DNA of 64,000 bases from Epiperipatus broadwayi. Lineage: Eukaryota; Onychophora; Udeonychophora; Euonychophora; Peripatidae. The notes under the pieces are model-generated. The model did not search any database. It was not told where the DNA came from and worked only from the letters and a program-made list of their open reading frames with translations. Of the stretch, positions 10,890 to 21,459 are shown in pieces; the first letter of the stretch is position 1; each line of letters starts with the position of its first letter. A program made the position numbers and the translations under genes. The stretch lies in the NCBI GenBank assembly GCA_028023455.1, contig JAQFVV010000022.1, positions 9,259,100 to 9,323,099 of the forward strand, given 5' to 3'.

Positions 10890-12490
10890 AATTAAATTTA
10901 AAATTTATATCTGGGCTAAAATTTTTATAATAACCTCTGGCCTAATACAAGTTTAGTAATAAATTATTTATGTCTTTATCTAAAATGAATGTTATCAAAT
11001 GTGTAAATGCAGGTTCTTTGCCATTTGTAAATTATAATAATTTTATATTGGCAAATGCTAAACAAAGATTATGGAAACATGTGTAATAGATTATGACTTG
11101 GACCAAGGGTAACGTGCTGGTTCAGAAAAAAATACATTTGAGGATCATTTCTTATTTTCAGATGTCTTTATTTACATGTTTGAACTAGTGAATAAATAGA
11201 AATGTTAAACATTAATTTTTTAAGTAATGACTTTGAATTTTCTAAATATGCTTTAAAGATTAATTCTCTCTTTATAAGGTATAGTTAAAGTCAACACGAT
11301 TTTTCTCTCTCCAAATGTATAATTAATTTACATATATCAGTTTATTATTCACAAATTGTCTTAATAATACCCATAAGGCTTTTTATCAATATTTTTATAG
11401 GTTCTAATCCATCAAAATTATTTCGAGAATTAATAATTCTGCTAACTTTAGACAGGAATTTATCTTTTAAAAAAAAAAAAAAATTAGTTATTTGAAACAT
11501 ATGAGCAACTTATTTAAAAAAATTATAAAATATATATTATTATTTAAACTTATGGTGAAAAGTTTTAATTTTGATAAAAAACAAATTAATATAATAAAAA
11601 TTATTTCATATTCATTTACATTAAAAATAAAATATTCTTTGTAGAGAAAAGTAAAACTTATCTTGTAAACCTTTAAGCAAACTAGACTATGAGTCCACTC
11701 TTTTTTTAATTTAAATGGATTAATAAATTATTTATTTATACATAATATTATAAATAAATAATTTGTTGCTCTAACAAGCACAAGTCTATATATATATATG
11801 AACTATTCTATGCTGCTTATTCTTTTTGAATCAACTCTGAATTATTTATAAATAATTAAATTATTTACTTATTTATTTATAAATGAATGAATGTTTTGCT
11901 GTTTTGAAAAATCTAACTTTATTATTCCACAAAGAGTAATTCAGGTGAACAATTTTATAGCAATATGCACAGTCTTTAATAAGTAATGTGTATTTTTGTC
12001 AATAATAAATTAAAAGTCTAGCATATTTAGAAATTTAACCAATAATTACATGATTTTTTTCTAAATATTATTCTATATTGTTATTTCTGTGAATATATAA
12101 TTAATTTTAGATACTGAATTGATTTTATTATTTTTCATATCTACATATATTTTTTATGAAAAAATTCAAATTCATTATGTAAAGAAAGACAAAATTTAGC
12201 CAAACATGTACTAATATGAATGTGGTTTGTTCACTACAAGTTATTATATAATGAGTATTGAGTGTATGATTACTCTATATATTCCAAACTTGATTCCTAA
12301 TATTTTATTATTTTGTGGAAGTATAACATGCATGTGAAATAGTAGTCCAAACGTCCAAATAAAAACAGTAGTAAAATAATGGTACCATTCTACCATGATA
12401 ATTGTTTCATGTATTGTTTAGCTTAGTAGTAGTGAGTGGTCTCAAGAAAGAAATAATTTGATTTTCAATTAATAAAGGAAGTTGTACTCA
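10890..12490. other. AT-rich DNA, nothing recognised
   Basis: No gene or RNA feature is supported. Simple A- and T-runs and short TA repeats only. Confidence 0.45.
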
Positions 12491-12493
12491 AAA

Positions 12494-12793
12494 TGTAATT
12501 TTGTTTTTCAGTATCACATGATCTGTTAAATACCCAATCACATGATTATATTTTGTAATTTTGGTTTTCAGTATCACATGATCTGTTAAATACACAATCA
12601 CATGATTATATTTTGTAATTTTGGTTTTCAGTATCACATGATCTGTTAAATACCCAATCACAAGATTATATTTTGTAATTTTGGTTTTCAGTATCACATG
12701 ATCTGTTAAATACCCAATCACATGATTATATTTTGTAATTTTGGTTTTCAGTATCACATGATCTGTTAAATACCCAATCACATGTTTATATTT
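12494..12793. repeat. 60-bp tandem repeat, five copies
   Basis: Five units with an exact 60-bp period and only a few substitutions. Each unit holds two CACATGAT/ATCACATGAT motifs, and a decayed sixth unit is recognisable near 12890-12945. Because 60 is divisible by three, the minus strand stays open for 97 codons with a 20-residue period; nothing suggests translation. The high identity suggests recent amplification. Confidence 0.9.
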
Positions 12794-13327
12794 TGTGTAT
12801 GCAGTTTAGCACAATTTTAAAGTTGCAAATCATAATTTAAATATTTCTGGTTGGTCATCTGAATAAAATAGTTGAGTGAACATATTACCTGCATGTTCCA
12901 ACATCACTTGATCTCTCAAACAATCACTTAATTATGTTTTAATGACAATTATATGAAAATCAAAACTAAGTTCCAGTTATATTATATGGTATTAACGAAT
13001 TTTACTTATTTTAATTTTTGACTATATAATTTTTACTTTTTGTAGGTTCATATAATTAAATCTTATTGCATTCATCTATTTGTTTCAAATAATAATAAAC
13101 ACAAGCCAAAAATTAAATAATCTTGACTTTAGTATTCTTATATATATATATATATATATATATATGTTAATTCTAATATTTTCATGGATAAAAGATGTCA
13201 TATTATTATTAGTTGCAGGATATTCCATGTAGTGAAATAGCTAAATGCTGAAGTTTCAGAACAATATCAAGTACCTTCCTCAAAGCATCCTCTTTCTCAA
13301 ATTATAAGAATGATTTATATATATATA

Positions 13328-14376
13328 CACCTGGGTCTCTTTTTACGTGGATTTATTTAACGCGATTTTGAAGTTACACGATTCACGTTTCTCCAAAAGT
13401 CAAACTCCGATAATGTGCTATTACTTTAAATAATAAATTTTGTGCACTTATATCATATTGAAAGTAATAGCACATTATTGGAATTCGACTTTCATTTTAA
13501 TAATTTCAATAATAAGATTTTATGCAATAATGAAATGAAAATCATGATTTCCACATTATATGTATACCCACATTAAATTTTACAAGATTATAATGTAAAT
13601 TTGTTCAAACATTGCGCATGTTAATTTTGAATTTTAAATCACATTCTGTTTTTGCTTTTTAAAAAAGAACATAATCAATTATTAATCATTTAGTGTCCAC
13701 AAGTTTATTTTTAAAAGGTGAGTAATAGCAGTGGGCACAATTACAATTGAAAATTAAAAAATTAAAGATAAAAATAAGAATTTAATTTTTAGTTGTTAGA
13801 TTAATTACTAATTATGTTGTCACCAGAAAACCATTAATACAACATGAGAGTGACATTGGCGCTAGTTGTATTTCCTCTTGTGAAGAATCTGATTTTTTTA
13901 CCAGTTTGCAAATGAACCTGTTTATCAGCAAATAACAATAATAATTAAAACGTGTATAAAAAAATGTAAATTATGCATAAAAATATATTGTCTTGCATTG
14001 GTGGTCGAGAGGTCAGCTGGACTGCCTTGCACTTGCAGGCAGTTGCCCAAGTTGTGGGTTTGCAACCCGGCTGATGCTATGGCATTTAAATATATATATA
14101 TTGTTTTGAATAAAATTAAATATTATAGTTAAAAAAAGTTTGTTTTGTATCAATTTTTTTCAAATTTGAAATTTTTTATTAGTCATATTTTATTTCCTTA
14201 TTTTTTTGCGTAAATTTTAAAGTAATTTTATGTTGGTGCTTTGCTTTTACACGATTTTTGAAAAATCACAGTCCGTATACCCCCTTTTTCAAGGTAAGTT
14301 ACGTCTATTTTTGCACGATTTCATTTGCACGTGTTTTCTGAGAAACCTATCTATCGTGTAAAATGAAACCCAGGTG
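13328..14376 (-). mobile_element. TA-flanked DNA transposon, Tigger/pogo-like, non-autonomous
   Basis: Terminal inverted repeats start CACCTGGGTCTC and end GAAACCCAGGTG, each flanked by TA. The interior is T-rich with 'ACGTGGATTTATTTAACGCG'-like ends typical of Tc1/mariner-pogo MITEs. It is homologous, in opposite orientation, to the element at 15106-16281: both share CAAACTTTCTTTA-like and ACAACTAGCGCCA segments. An internal hairpin (about 13400-13492) and a tRNA-Gly-like SINE (13990-14085) are nested in it. No transposase remains. Confidence 0.7.
13990..14085 (+). mobile_element. Minimal tRNA-Gly-like SINE, expanded anticodon arm
   Basis: The tRNA-like part is 13995-14077, with acceptor GCATTGG against CTGATGC (two wobble pairs). 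Leader GTCTT and trailer TATGGC continue the pairing. The anticodon hairpin is lengthened to a self-complementary ACTGCC...GGCAGT arm, as in the copy at 62.05 kb. It sits inside the transposon at 13328-14376, so it is younger than that insertion. The A-tail is lost or replaced by TA repeats. Confidence 0.7.
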
Positions 14377-14788
14377 TATATATATATTGTATGTGTATAA
14401 TAGTAAATGTTAAGAATTAAATGAACAATAATGAATAATTGAATTGGAGAAAGAAATAAGCAACCAGAAATCAAAGTTGCCTATGTATTCCTCATCATGC
14501 TGCTTTTGATGGGATTATGATGTTTATTACAAATCATATAATATCCTGTAAATCAATAAGAATCACAACACATTAAATATAATAACTGATGGTTACACTA
14601 TAAAAAGAAATAATCAAGTAGGGGTCAAAGTTGCCTACACATCCCTTTCAAACTGTGGTCACATGAGGCAGGATGACTTTTATCTGCAATAAGTATCACA
14701 CTGCAATAAATATATGTAATAATTAATATAGGATTATGGAATATTTGTAATCAAGAAAATTTCAAATATTTTTATAAGTGCCTTTTTA

Positions 14789-14919
14789 AACAGAGCAAAA
14801 CTCTCCATACAGTATTGCCACCTGTGCTAAACAGAGTAATCAATGGATGCCAGAACTGTATGGAGAGTTTTGCTCTGTTTATCAACAATTAATGTGCTAG
14901 TATAGGAAATGTGATCATG
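14789..14919 (-). mobile_element. Retrozyme family A, minimal hairpin copy
   Basis: A 131-bp near-perfect hairpin between 14-bp duplications TAAGTGCCTTTTTA (14775-14788 and 14920-14933). The arms are AACAGAGCAAAACTCTCC and its complement, with AGAGTAATCAATGGATGCC in the loop. A GTGATCATG tail follows. The ribozyme core has been skipped, so this copy could not self-cleave. Confidence 0.8.
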
Positions 14920-15105
14920 TAAGTGCCTTTTTATTTGAAAATTTATTATGTCATTAATTATTAAATATATTATTTGCAATGTGATAGTAGATTTTATCAA
15001 ATTTATAGAAATCATTCCCATCTTATGAGTGTAGTTAAGGGATGCACCAACAATTTTGACTTATGGTTACTTTTTGATATAGTGAAACTGTTTATCATAT
15101 ATATA

Positions 15106-16281
15106 TACCTGCATCTCGTTTTATGCAGTAGATAGGTTCCACAGAAAATCCACATTAAAAAAATCACACAAAAATAGACTTAACTTACTTTGAAAAATGG
15201 GGGATATGTTCTGTAATTTTCAGAAATGGCATAAAAGCAAAGCAACAATGAAAAATTACTTTAAAATTTGCATTAAAAAAATAAAGTATGACTAACAAAA
15301 AATATCAAATTTTTGAAAAAATTGATACAAGACAAACTTTCTTTACTTTTTTTATCAACTACAGTATTTAATTTTACAATTTTTCATGCGTATTTTAATC
15401 ATTATCGCTATTTGACAATATGTGGTTCATTTGTAACCTGCTAAAAAATCAGATTCATCATGTTGATGTGATGTGATGTATTGTGGCTTCTCCTTAAATG
15501 AAGTCAAGAATCTCTCAACAAGTGGAAGTACAACTAGCGCCACTTTCAGTCTTATGCTTTGTTAATGTTTTTCTGTTGACAATGTAATCGGTGATTAAAC
15601 TTTGAGATGATTATTTTACTAATTGTTTATAAAGCTCGCAATATCCAGATATATAACTATTTAGCTCTTGTTGGAATTAAAGAGGTTTCTCATTGCAGGA
15701 AACGGTCAGATTTCAGCATTTTTTGATGTTTGTCTTTGTGTCACACATCAACGTAAAATCTATGATTAACTGATTTTTACTATTGAAATAAATTTTAAAT
15801 GTTCACATTTTGTTTCTATATTAAAAAAATGAGATCGCAATCAAAACAAAAAGATTATACATTATCATTAGAAAGATTATTTTCAGTTTACAAAATCAAT
15901 AAAATCTTCATTATTTATTTTAAAAATCTAAGATTATTTATTTCTGTTATATCTAACAAAATATGTTTTAAAAGTTTAAATTTTTTGAATATTTATTAAA
16001 AAAAATATGTCTATTATTATTATTTACTCATTAGTATAAGTAGGTTATTTACATAGAAGCTAAGATTCTAAATACAGATTCAGGCCATATTCACATTAAC
16101 TGCTAATATAACATTATATTTTTGAAAAAAAAAAGGATTTCAAGTCAAAATAAGTTACTAATAATTTAAATTTCTTGATATCTAATAAATATAGTGAAAT
16201 ATGAAAGATATTAAAAAGAAACATGAATTGCATAATTTCAAAATCACATTAAAATAATCTGCATAAAATGAGACCCAGGTG
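15106..16281 (+). mobile_element. TA-flanked DNA transposon, Tigger/pogo-like, non-autonomous
   Basis: The left end TACCTGCATCTCGTTTTATG and right end CATAAAATGAGACCCAGGTG form ~20-bp inverted repeats next to TA dinucleotides. About 1.18 kb. The frame at 15799-15999 (KKMRSQSKQKDYTLSLERL) faintly recalls a pogo-type N-terminal helix-turn-helix, but this is weak. It differs from its sister at 13.3 kb by a ~56-bp insertion at 15461-15516. Confidence 0.65.
15461..15516 (-). mobile_element. LINE-tail fragment inserted in the transposon
   Basis: GTTGATGTGATGTGATGTAT, then TGTGGCTTCTCC and CAAGAATCTCTCAACA, is absent from the sister transposon at 13.3 kb. It closely matches the non-coding 3' part of the LINE at about 44.13-44.20 kb. 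This looks like a tiny 5'-truncated LINE insertion. Confidence 0.5.
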
Positions 16282-16286
16282 TATAT

Positions 16287-16453
16287 CATTCAGATCTCCA
16301 ATCATGATGTTAAGATATTTCAGCAGTGTCTTCTGTGAACAAATATAAATTCTGAACTTCAGATTGCTAAACTTAAAAGGATATGTTTGGCTGTTTGAAG
16401 GTCAAAATTTATATTTGTTCACAGAGAGCATTGCTGAATGGTGATTTGAATGT
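16287..16453. repeat. Foldback element abutting a transposon end
   Basis: The arms CATTCAGATCTCC ... GTGAACAAATATAAATTCTG and CAAAATTTATATTTGTTCAC ... GGTGATTTGAATG pair, with a small left-arm insertion. It begins within 6 bp of the transposon end at 16281. No ribozyme core is seen. Confidence 0.55.
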
Positions 16454-16805
16454 TTTCTATCTATTTCAACTAGTGATATGCATTACAATATTTTCATATA
16501 TATATACAAATGTAAATCACACTACAGGTTTCGTGATATTTAAATTTAACCCATAGAATGTTAGAAATGTGTTGCAAAGTTGACTCTACAATTAGATGGC
16601 AAATGGAATCTATTTGCCTTTTAATAATAAGGTTGCTTTGATAAAAAGATAGCAGATATTGTATTGATTTATTTAGCCATGACAGCTATGAGGATGAAAA
16701 TTGAGCGTGGTATTCAATTAACTATTGGCACTTATGGTTTAATATATATATATATATATATAATATTTAAATAGATTTATATTGTTTATACTAAAGTTAA
16801 TGGAA

Positions 16806-17058
16806 TTATAAGGGACTTGAACTCAGATTTTCAAACACTCCACAGTTATCTTATCCATTTTATACAACTGATACACATGACCACATACATGTGAAAAAGA
16901 TAAATGATCTCCAATATACATATTTTCTGCTGAATCAGCATTGATCAGTTGGTCCAAATCACCATCTCCAACACATATATACAATCATTGCTCAGTTTAT
17001 ATTAAGATAGCAAATCTTCAAATTTTAATGGACAAGCTTTAATTTTTTACTCTCCAAC

Positions 17059-17060
<2 letters not shown>
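16806..17060 (-). mobile_element. Retrozyme family E, truncated
   Basis: The minus-strand copy begins with the box B-like GACTTGAACTCAG (reverse of GAGTTCAAGTC). It runs through the hammerhead region to CTCTCCAACCC, where it is cut off by a TA repeat. About 60% of the 410-bp family E monomer is present. Confidence 0.65.
16905..16965 (-). ncRNA. Hammerhead-derived sequence (family E), decayed
   Basis: Box 1 is CTGATCA, helix II is degraded (ATGCTGATTCAGCAG), box 2 is AAAA and the proximal helix I ACCAA/TTGG is retained. The core changes predict no activity. Confidence 0.45.

Positions 17061-17061
<1 letters not shown>

Positions 17062-17110
<49 letters not shown>
17062..17110. repeat. (TA)n microsatellite
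   Basis: About 24 uninterrupted TA units lie between a truncated family E copy and the family B array. Confidence 0.95.
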
Positions 17111-17112
<2 letters not shown>

Positions 17113-17800
17113 TAAAGCAAGTCATATATAGTGTGACATTGCTTTTATAAGCTTGTATTTATAAATATGTAATATAGTGAGTGAATCAATAGCGCAACAA
17201 GCTCTTAATTGATAAGTGCAGTAAGAGAAAATATTTAAATCTCTATATGGAATGTTCCTATCCACAGACCAATTAGTTTTGAGTTTATGGCTAACGTCAA
17301 TGAGGAGTTAGAACGTTCAGAAATTAGATCTAAAATATCATCTCAAAAACAGCACTTATTTAATACGTAATATTTAAATAGAAACTCTGACATTTTCGGA
17401 CATGAAAATGTCTTTAACTCCAACTATCTCACTTAAATAGCTATATGGAACTGAACTAAATTCAGATCTAACATATGTTAATAATCATTGCCAAGACCTT
17501 AACAGTAAAATTATAGTAATCAATAAAGCAAGTCATATATAGCATGACATTATTTTTATAAGCTTATATTTACAAATATGTAAAATAGAGATCATACCAA
17601 TAGCTCAAACAGTTCTTAATTGATAAGTGTGGTAATAGAAAAAATGTAAAATCTCTATATGGAACCAGACCAATTGGTTTCAAGCTTATGGCTCACTTCA
17701 GTGAGAAGCTAGAAAATATTTAAATTCTCTATCTGGAATGTTCCTATCCCAAGACCAATTGGTTTAGAGCTTATGGCACATCTCAGTGAGGAGCTATCTG

Positions 17801-17862
17801 GAACATTCCTATCCCCAGACCAATTGGTTTCAAGCTTATGGCTTACCTCAGTGAAGGGCTAG
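17801..17862 (-). ncRNA. Hammerhead ribozyme-like RNA (family B), best preserved
   Basis: Minus strand: box 1 CTGAGGT (17851 to 17845), helix II AAGC/GCTT with loop CATAA, box 2 GAAA (17831 to 17828), helix III ACC/GGT around AATT, triplet GTC ending at 17818, then TGGGGATAGG of helix I. Only the last base of box 1 (A9 replaced by T) departs from the consensus. The same change occurs in the other family B copies whose box 1 I could read. Confidence 0.6.
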
Positions 17863-18265
17863 CTCTTCACTAAGGTGAGCCACAAACTCAAAACCAATTG
17901 ATCTGGGAATAGGAATATTTCATATAGAGATTATAAATATTTTCTCTTACTGCACTTATCAATAAAGAGCTTGTTGAGCTATTGGTATGCTCTCTATATT
18001 ATATATTTGTAAATACAAGCTTATAAAAGCAATGTCACACTATATATGACTGGCTTTATTGATTACCATGATTTTATCTTTAACGCCTTGGCAATAATAA
18101 GACTATTAATATATGATAGATCTGAATTTAGTTCAGTCCCATATAACTATTTAATTTAGATAGCTGGAGTTAAAGACTTTTTCATGTCTAAAAATTTCAG
18201 AGTTTCTATTTAAATACTACATATTAAATAAGTGCTGTTTTTGAGTTGATATTTTAGATCTAGTG

Positions 18266-18336
18266 TCTGAATGTTCTAACTCCTCACTGAGGTGAGACAT
18301 AAGCTCTAAACCAATTGGTCTGGGGATAGGAATGTT
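18266..18336 (+). ncRNA. Hammerhead-derived RNA (family B), plus strand
   Basis: Helix I GAATGTTC pairs with GGAATGTTC. Box 1 is CTGAGGT, helix II GAG..CTC, box 2 is TAAA (first G lost), helix III ACCAATTGGT and triplet GTC. A further decayed plus-strand copy is at about 17866-17925, and decayed minus copies lie at about 17266-17334, 17668-17706 and 17738-17793. Confidence 0.5.
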
Positions 18337-18474
18337 CCAGATAGAGAATTTAAATATTTTCTCTTACCGCACTTATCAATTAAGAGCTTGTTGAGCTATT
18401 GGTATGCTCTCTAAATTATATATATATAATAATATTATAAATCGATGTCTGTATTTCTTTGAAGTAATATACAT

Positions 18475-20055
18475 AATCTTATAATTAAATATTAGTAAAC
18501 ACAGTAATTAAAAAAAATTTTTTTTGAAAAGGGCAATATATATATAATCGTCATTTAGGAGCACTTCCTCATAGTCTTTGTTAACTAGATCCCTCATAGT
18601 CTTTGTTAACTAGATCTTTGAAAGGTCAATCTTTCCATCATTCCATGATCTTAATGTCTGCTGACTGCCTATTGAGTAAGTCTTGCCTGTATTTATATAT
18701 TAGCATAGTTTTTTTATTTTCATTTTATTGTTATTTTTTTCAGTTGCCAATATTTTTACATTATTATAATTGAAATTAAAACCATATATACATGATTTAT
18801 TATGATCATAAAAATGGAAGCTGATATGTTATTATCTTTGCAATTTTGTTTTGTATTTTTGACTCTTTTTAATAACAAGTGTTCTTTCATTCTTTTCTCC
18901 AATGTACACTTCGATTCCCCTATATATCCACACCTACATATCCATTTATAAATGATACAATTTTTATTTGTAAATGAGGTTTTATCTTTAGAGTTATTTA
19001 TTAATTTATTTAATGTAAGAGGTGCATAAAATGCAATGGCACATATGCCATTACAAATTTTCCTTATGAAATTTGCTTGTTGATTTGAAATATATAGTAT
19101 TGATATCCAAATTTTATTAATAGATTATATTTTTATATTTATATTTCATATTGAAATTTTTAATAGTATAATAAATACAATTGCAATTATAACCAACATT
19201 TAACAATTCATTAGAATACATTTCAATATTTTTGTGTTTATCCAATGAATATTTACAAAGATTTTTATTTCTGAACATTTCAATATTTTTGTGTTTATCC
19301 AATGAATATTTACAAAGATTTTTATTTCTGAACAAGAAGGACTTCAAACCTGCCAATTTCAATATGAAATATAAAAATATAAATAATAACATTGATTCTT
19401 TTATTAATAAAATTTGGATATCACTACCATATATTTCAAATCAACAAGCAAATTTCATAAGGAAAATTTATAGCAGCATATGTGACATTGCATTTTAAGC
19501 ACCTCCTACATTAAATAAATTAATAAATAACTAAATTGATAAAACCTCATTTACAAATAAAAATTGAATCATTTATAAATGAATATGTCAGTGTGGTAGC
19601 GGATATATAGGGGAATCGAGGTGTACATTGGAGAAAAGAACAAAAAAAAAATTGTTGCTATTAAAAAGAGTCCAAAATACAAAACAAAATTGCAAAGATA
19701 ATAATAACATATCAACTTTTGTTTTTTACGACCATAATAAATCATGTATATATGGTTTTAATTTCAATTATAATAATGTAAAAATGTTGCAAATTGAAAG
19801 AAATAACAATAAAAGGCAAATAAAGGAATCTATGTTAATATATAAATACAGGCAAGACTTAATCAATAGGCAGTCATCAAATGTTAAGATCATGGAATTA
19901 TGGGAAGTTTGACCTTTCAAAGATCTAGTTGACAAAGACTATGAGGATAATCGAAAGCACTCCTAAGTGACGATTATATATAAATTTTTTTGTCCTTTTC
20001 AAAAAAAAAAAAAATTGATTACTGAATTTACTAATATTTAATTATAAGATTATAT
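18475..20055. mobile_element. Penelope-like element fragments, head-to-head inverted pair
   Basis: Two diverged arms of the same element face away from a common centre near 19250. The minus-strand arm encodes IYKWICRCGYIGESKCTLEK followed by RMKEH (about 18985-18890). The plus-strand arm encodes CQCGSGYIGESRCTLEKR (about 19588-19640). The Cys-rich lead, YIG, and the Arg and His further on match the GIY-YIG endonuclease at the C-terminus of Penelope-like reverse transcriptases. No RT domain survives. The centre (19217-19334) holds two exact ~58-bp tandem copies translating as FRNKNLCKYSLDKHKNIEM. The outer ends share AATCTTATAATTAAATATTA. Confidence 0.75.
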
Positions 20056-20059
20056 ATAT

Positions 20060-20508
20060 ATATAAAGGAAGTAAGTCATCCTACCCCAGGCTATGTTTTA
20101 AAAGCATTCTAACTGTTGAACAAAGAATCAATAATAGAATGAAACAACTCTGATGTTATAAGCACATCTTTATCAAAATTGTTGGTAATTCAGAGTGAAA
20201 TTAATTTATCAGACAGATGGAATATGGTAATTAAAAGTCATAATCATGTATAAGAGGCTGGAGACAGCATAACACCTTAATTGTAATAATTAAATAATGT
20301 TTAATACATAAACTTTAAATTAAACAAAGCTCAATGAATATGTAAACAAAAGGTATATATATATAACATAATGAGGTCATTATAATATAATTCTAAATGT
20401 TGAGTTTGCTAGAATAACTTCTCTAAGAGTTGATGAACTTTTATAAACAAATTATCATTGAGTCAAGATCATCTAACATTTTGCCTTATTAATCCAATTT
20501 CAATCATT
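20060..20508. other. AT-rich DNA, nothing recognised
   Basis: No supported feature. Confidence 0.4.
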
Positions 20509-20519
20509 TTAACATACAT

Positions 20520-20832
20520 GATCACTATCTCCCATGCTTGCTCTTAACTGTTGTTAAAATAGGCAAAACTCTCTCCATGTAGTAGTGCCACTCAAAGCAA
20601 GACAGAGTAATCAATGGATGCCAGAAGGCTTGTGCATAAAATCCCTATCTAGTGCCTACTCATCCAAGGCTCCTCACTGACGAAGACCACAAGCCAGAAA
20701 CTAGTTTGGGTATATTGGATGAGTAGACATTAGATAGGGATTTTATGCACAAGCCTTCTGGCATCCATTGATTACTCTGTCTTGCTTTGAGTGGCATTAC
20801 TATATGGAGAGAGTTTTGCCTATTTTAACACC
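20520..20832 (+). mobile_element. Retrozyme family A, inverted copy
   Basis: Bounded by 11-bp duplications TTAACATACAT (20509-20519 and 20833-20843). The antisense arm extends to CTACTCATCC and then switches to the sense strand just 5' of the hammerhead. The two arms from TAAAATAGGCAAAACTCTC to GAGAGTTTTGCCTATTTTA are nearly perfect complements, suggesting a young insertion. Confidence 0.85.
20662..20720 (+). ncRNA. Hammerhead ribozyme (family A), near-intact core
   Basis: Box 1 CTGACGA (20677-20683) and box 2 GAAA fit the consensus. Helix II AGAC/GCCA has one mismatch. The triplet is GTT, which still satisfies the NUH rule. Distal helix I ATCCAA/TTGGAT is kept, but proximal helix I TCCTCA/TGGGTA is weakened. 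Residual activity is possible. Confidence 0.6.
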
Positions 20833-20849
20833 TTAACATACATAGGTAA

Positions 20850-21345
20850 AACAGAATGACCATCAAGAATTAAAGTGAATGAAAATTATAGTAGTGGTAG
20901 CGACGCTAAAATAATTTTAAAAAAAACTTTTACAGAGCAAAAGTATTCAATACACTACTTATAGAGAAATAGTCGTCAGCACGACTAATTGACCAATGGT
21001 GAGAGTTTTGGCAATTTTCATCCGTATATTGTCTTTGAGATAAATATTTGTTTATATAATTATGTATGTTGTCTATAGGCTAGCTATCTTCAAAAAATTC
21101 CTAAACTTGATTGATACATTTAAAAAGATTTCACATTTTATCGAACCCATGTTTGAAACCAAATCTTGGAAATGGAAAATGGATAAACTATTGATTTATC
21201 ATGAGATCTTTAGTATTATATTAACACAGCTTGAAAGAAATTAGATGGAGAAAGATTGTTTGCGCATGTCTTATTTTTTCTTTTCTATTCTATTCTGAGA
21301 TATAAAGAAAAAAGACAATATATATATATTTTATTTTTAAAAAAA
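20850..21345. other. AT-rich DNA with one perfect small hairpin
   Basis: TAGTCGT-CAGC-ACGACTA (about 20970-20987) is a perfect 7-bp hairpin of unknown meaning. The 60-codon frame at 21062 is not recognisable. Confidence 0.4.
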
Positions 21346-21351
21346 GAGCTG

Positions 21352-21451
21352 TTTTTTTTTTTTTTCATATGTCAAGGCGTTGACCGGGAAGCGAACCCGG
21401 GTCAGCTGCTTGGAAGCAGCTATGCTAACCACTAGGCCACCAACGCTTGAC
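21352..21451 (-). mobile_element. tRNA-Gly(TCC)-like SINE, closest to a true tRNA
   Basis: The tRNA-like region is 21377-21446 on the minus strand (70 nt). The acceptor is GCGTTGG/TCAACGC. The D-arm GCCTAGTGGTTAGC, anticodon arm GCTGC/GCAGC around TTCCAA, and T-arm CCGGG-TTCGCTT-CCCGG closely follow eukaryotic tRNA-Gly(TCC). One anticodon-loop base is missing. Leader GTCAAG and trailer CTTGACATATG plus an A-tail match the SINE family rather than a tRNA gene terminator. I favour a SINE, but a decayed tRNA gene cannot be excluded. Confidence 0.7.
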
Positions 21452-21459
21452 AAAAAAAA

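Larger units (their letters stand above)
17111..18415. mobile_element. Retrozyme family B inverted array
   Basis: A 1.3-kb palindromic array. Minus-strand monomers start at about 17114 and 17525 (spacing 411 bp). Three short hammerhead-bearing units follow in tandem (near 17668, 17738 and 17800). At about 17866 the polarity flips, and plus-strand monomers follow with hammerheads at about 17866 and 18266 (spacing 417 bp). Shared landmarks are AAAGCAAGTCATATATAG, AAGAGCTTGTTGAGC and ACCAATTGGTCTGGGGATAG. Because the array is bounded by TA-rich DNA, no target duplication can be called. It abuts the Penelope-like pair at 18475. Confidence 0.75.
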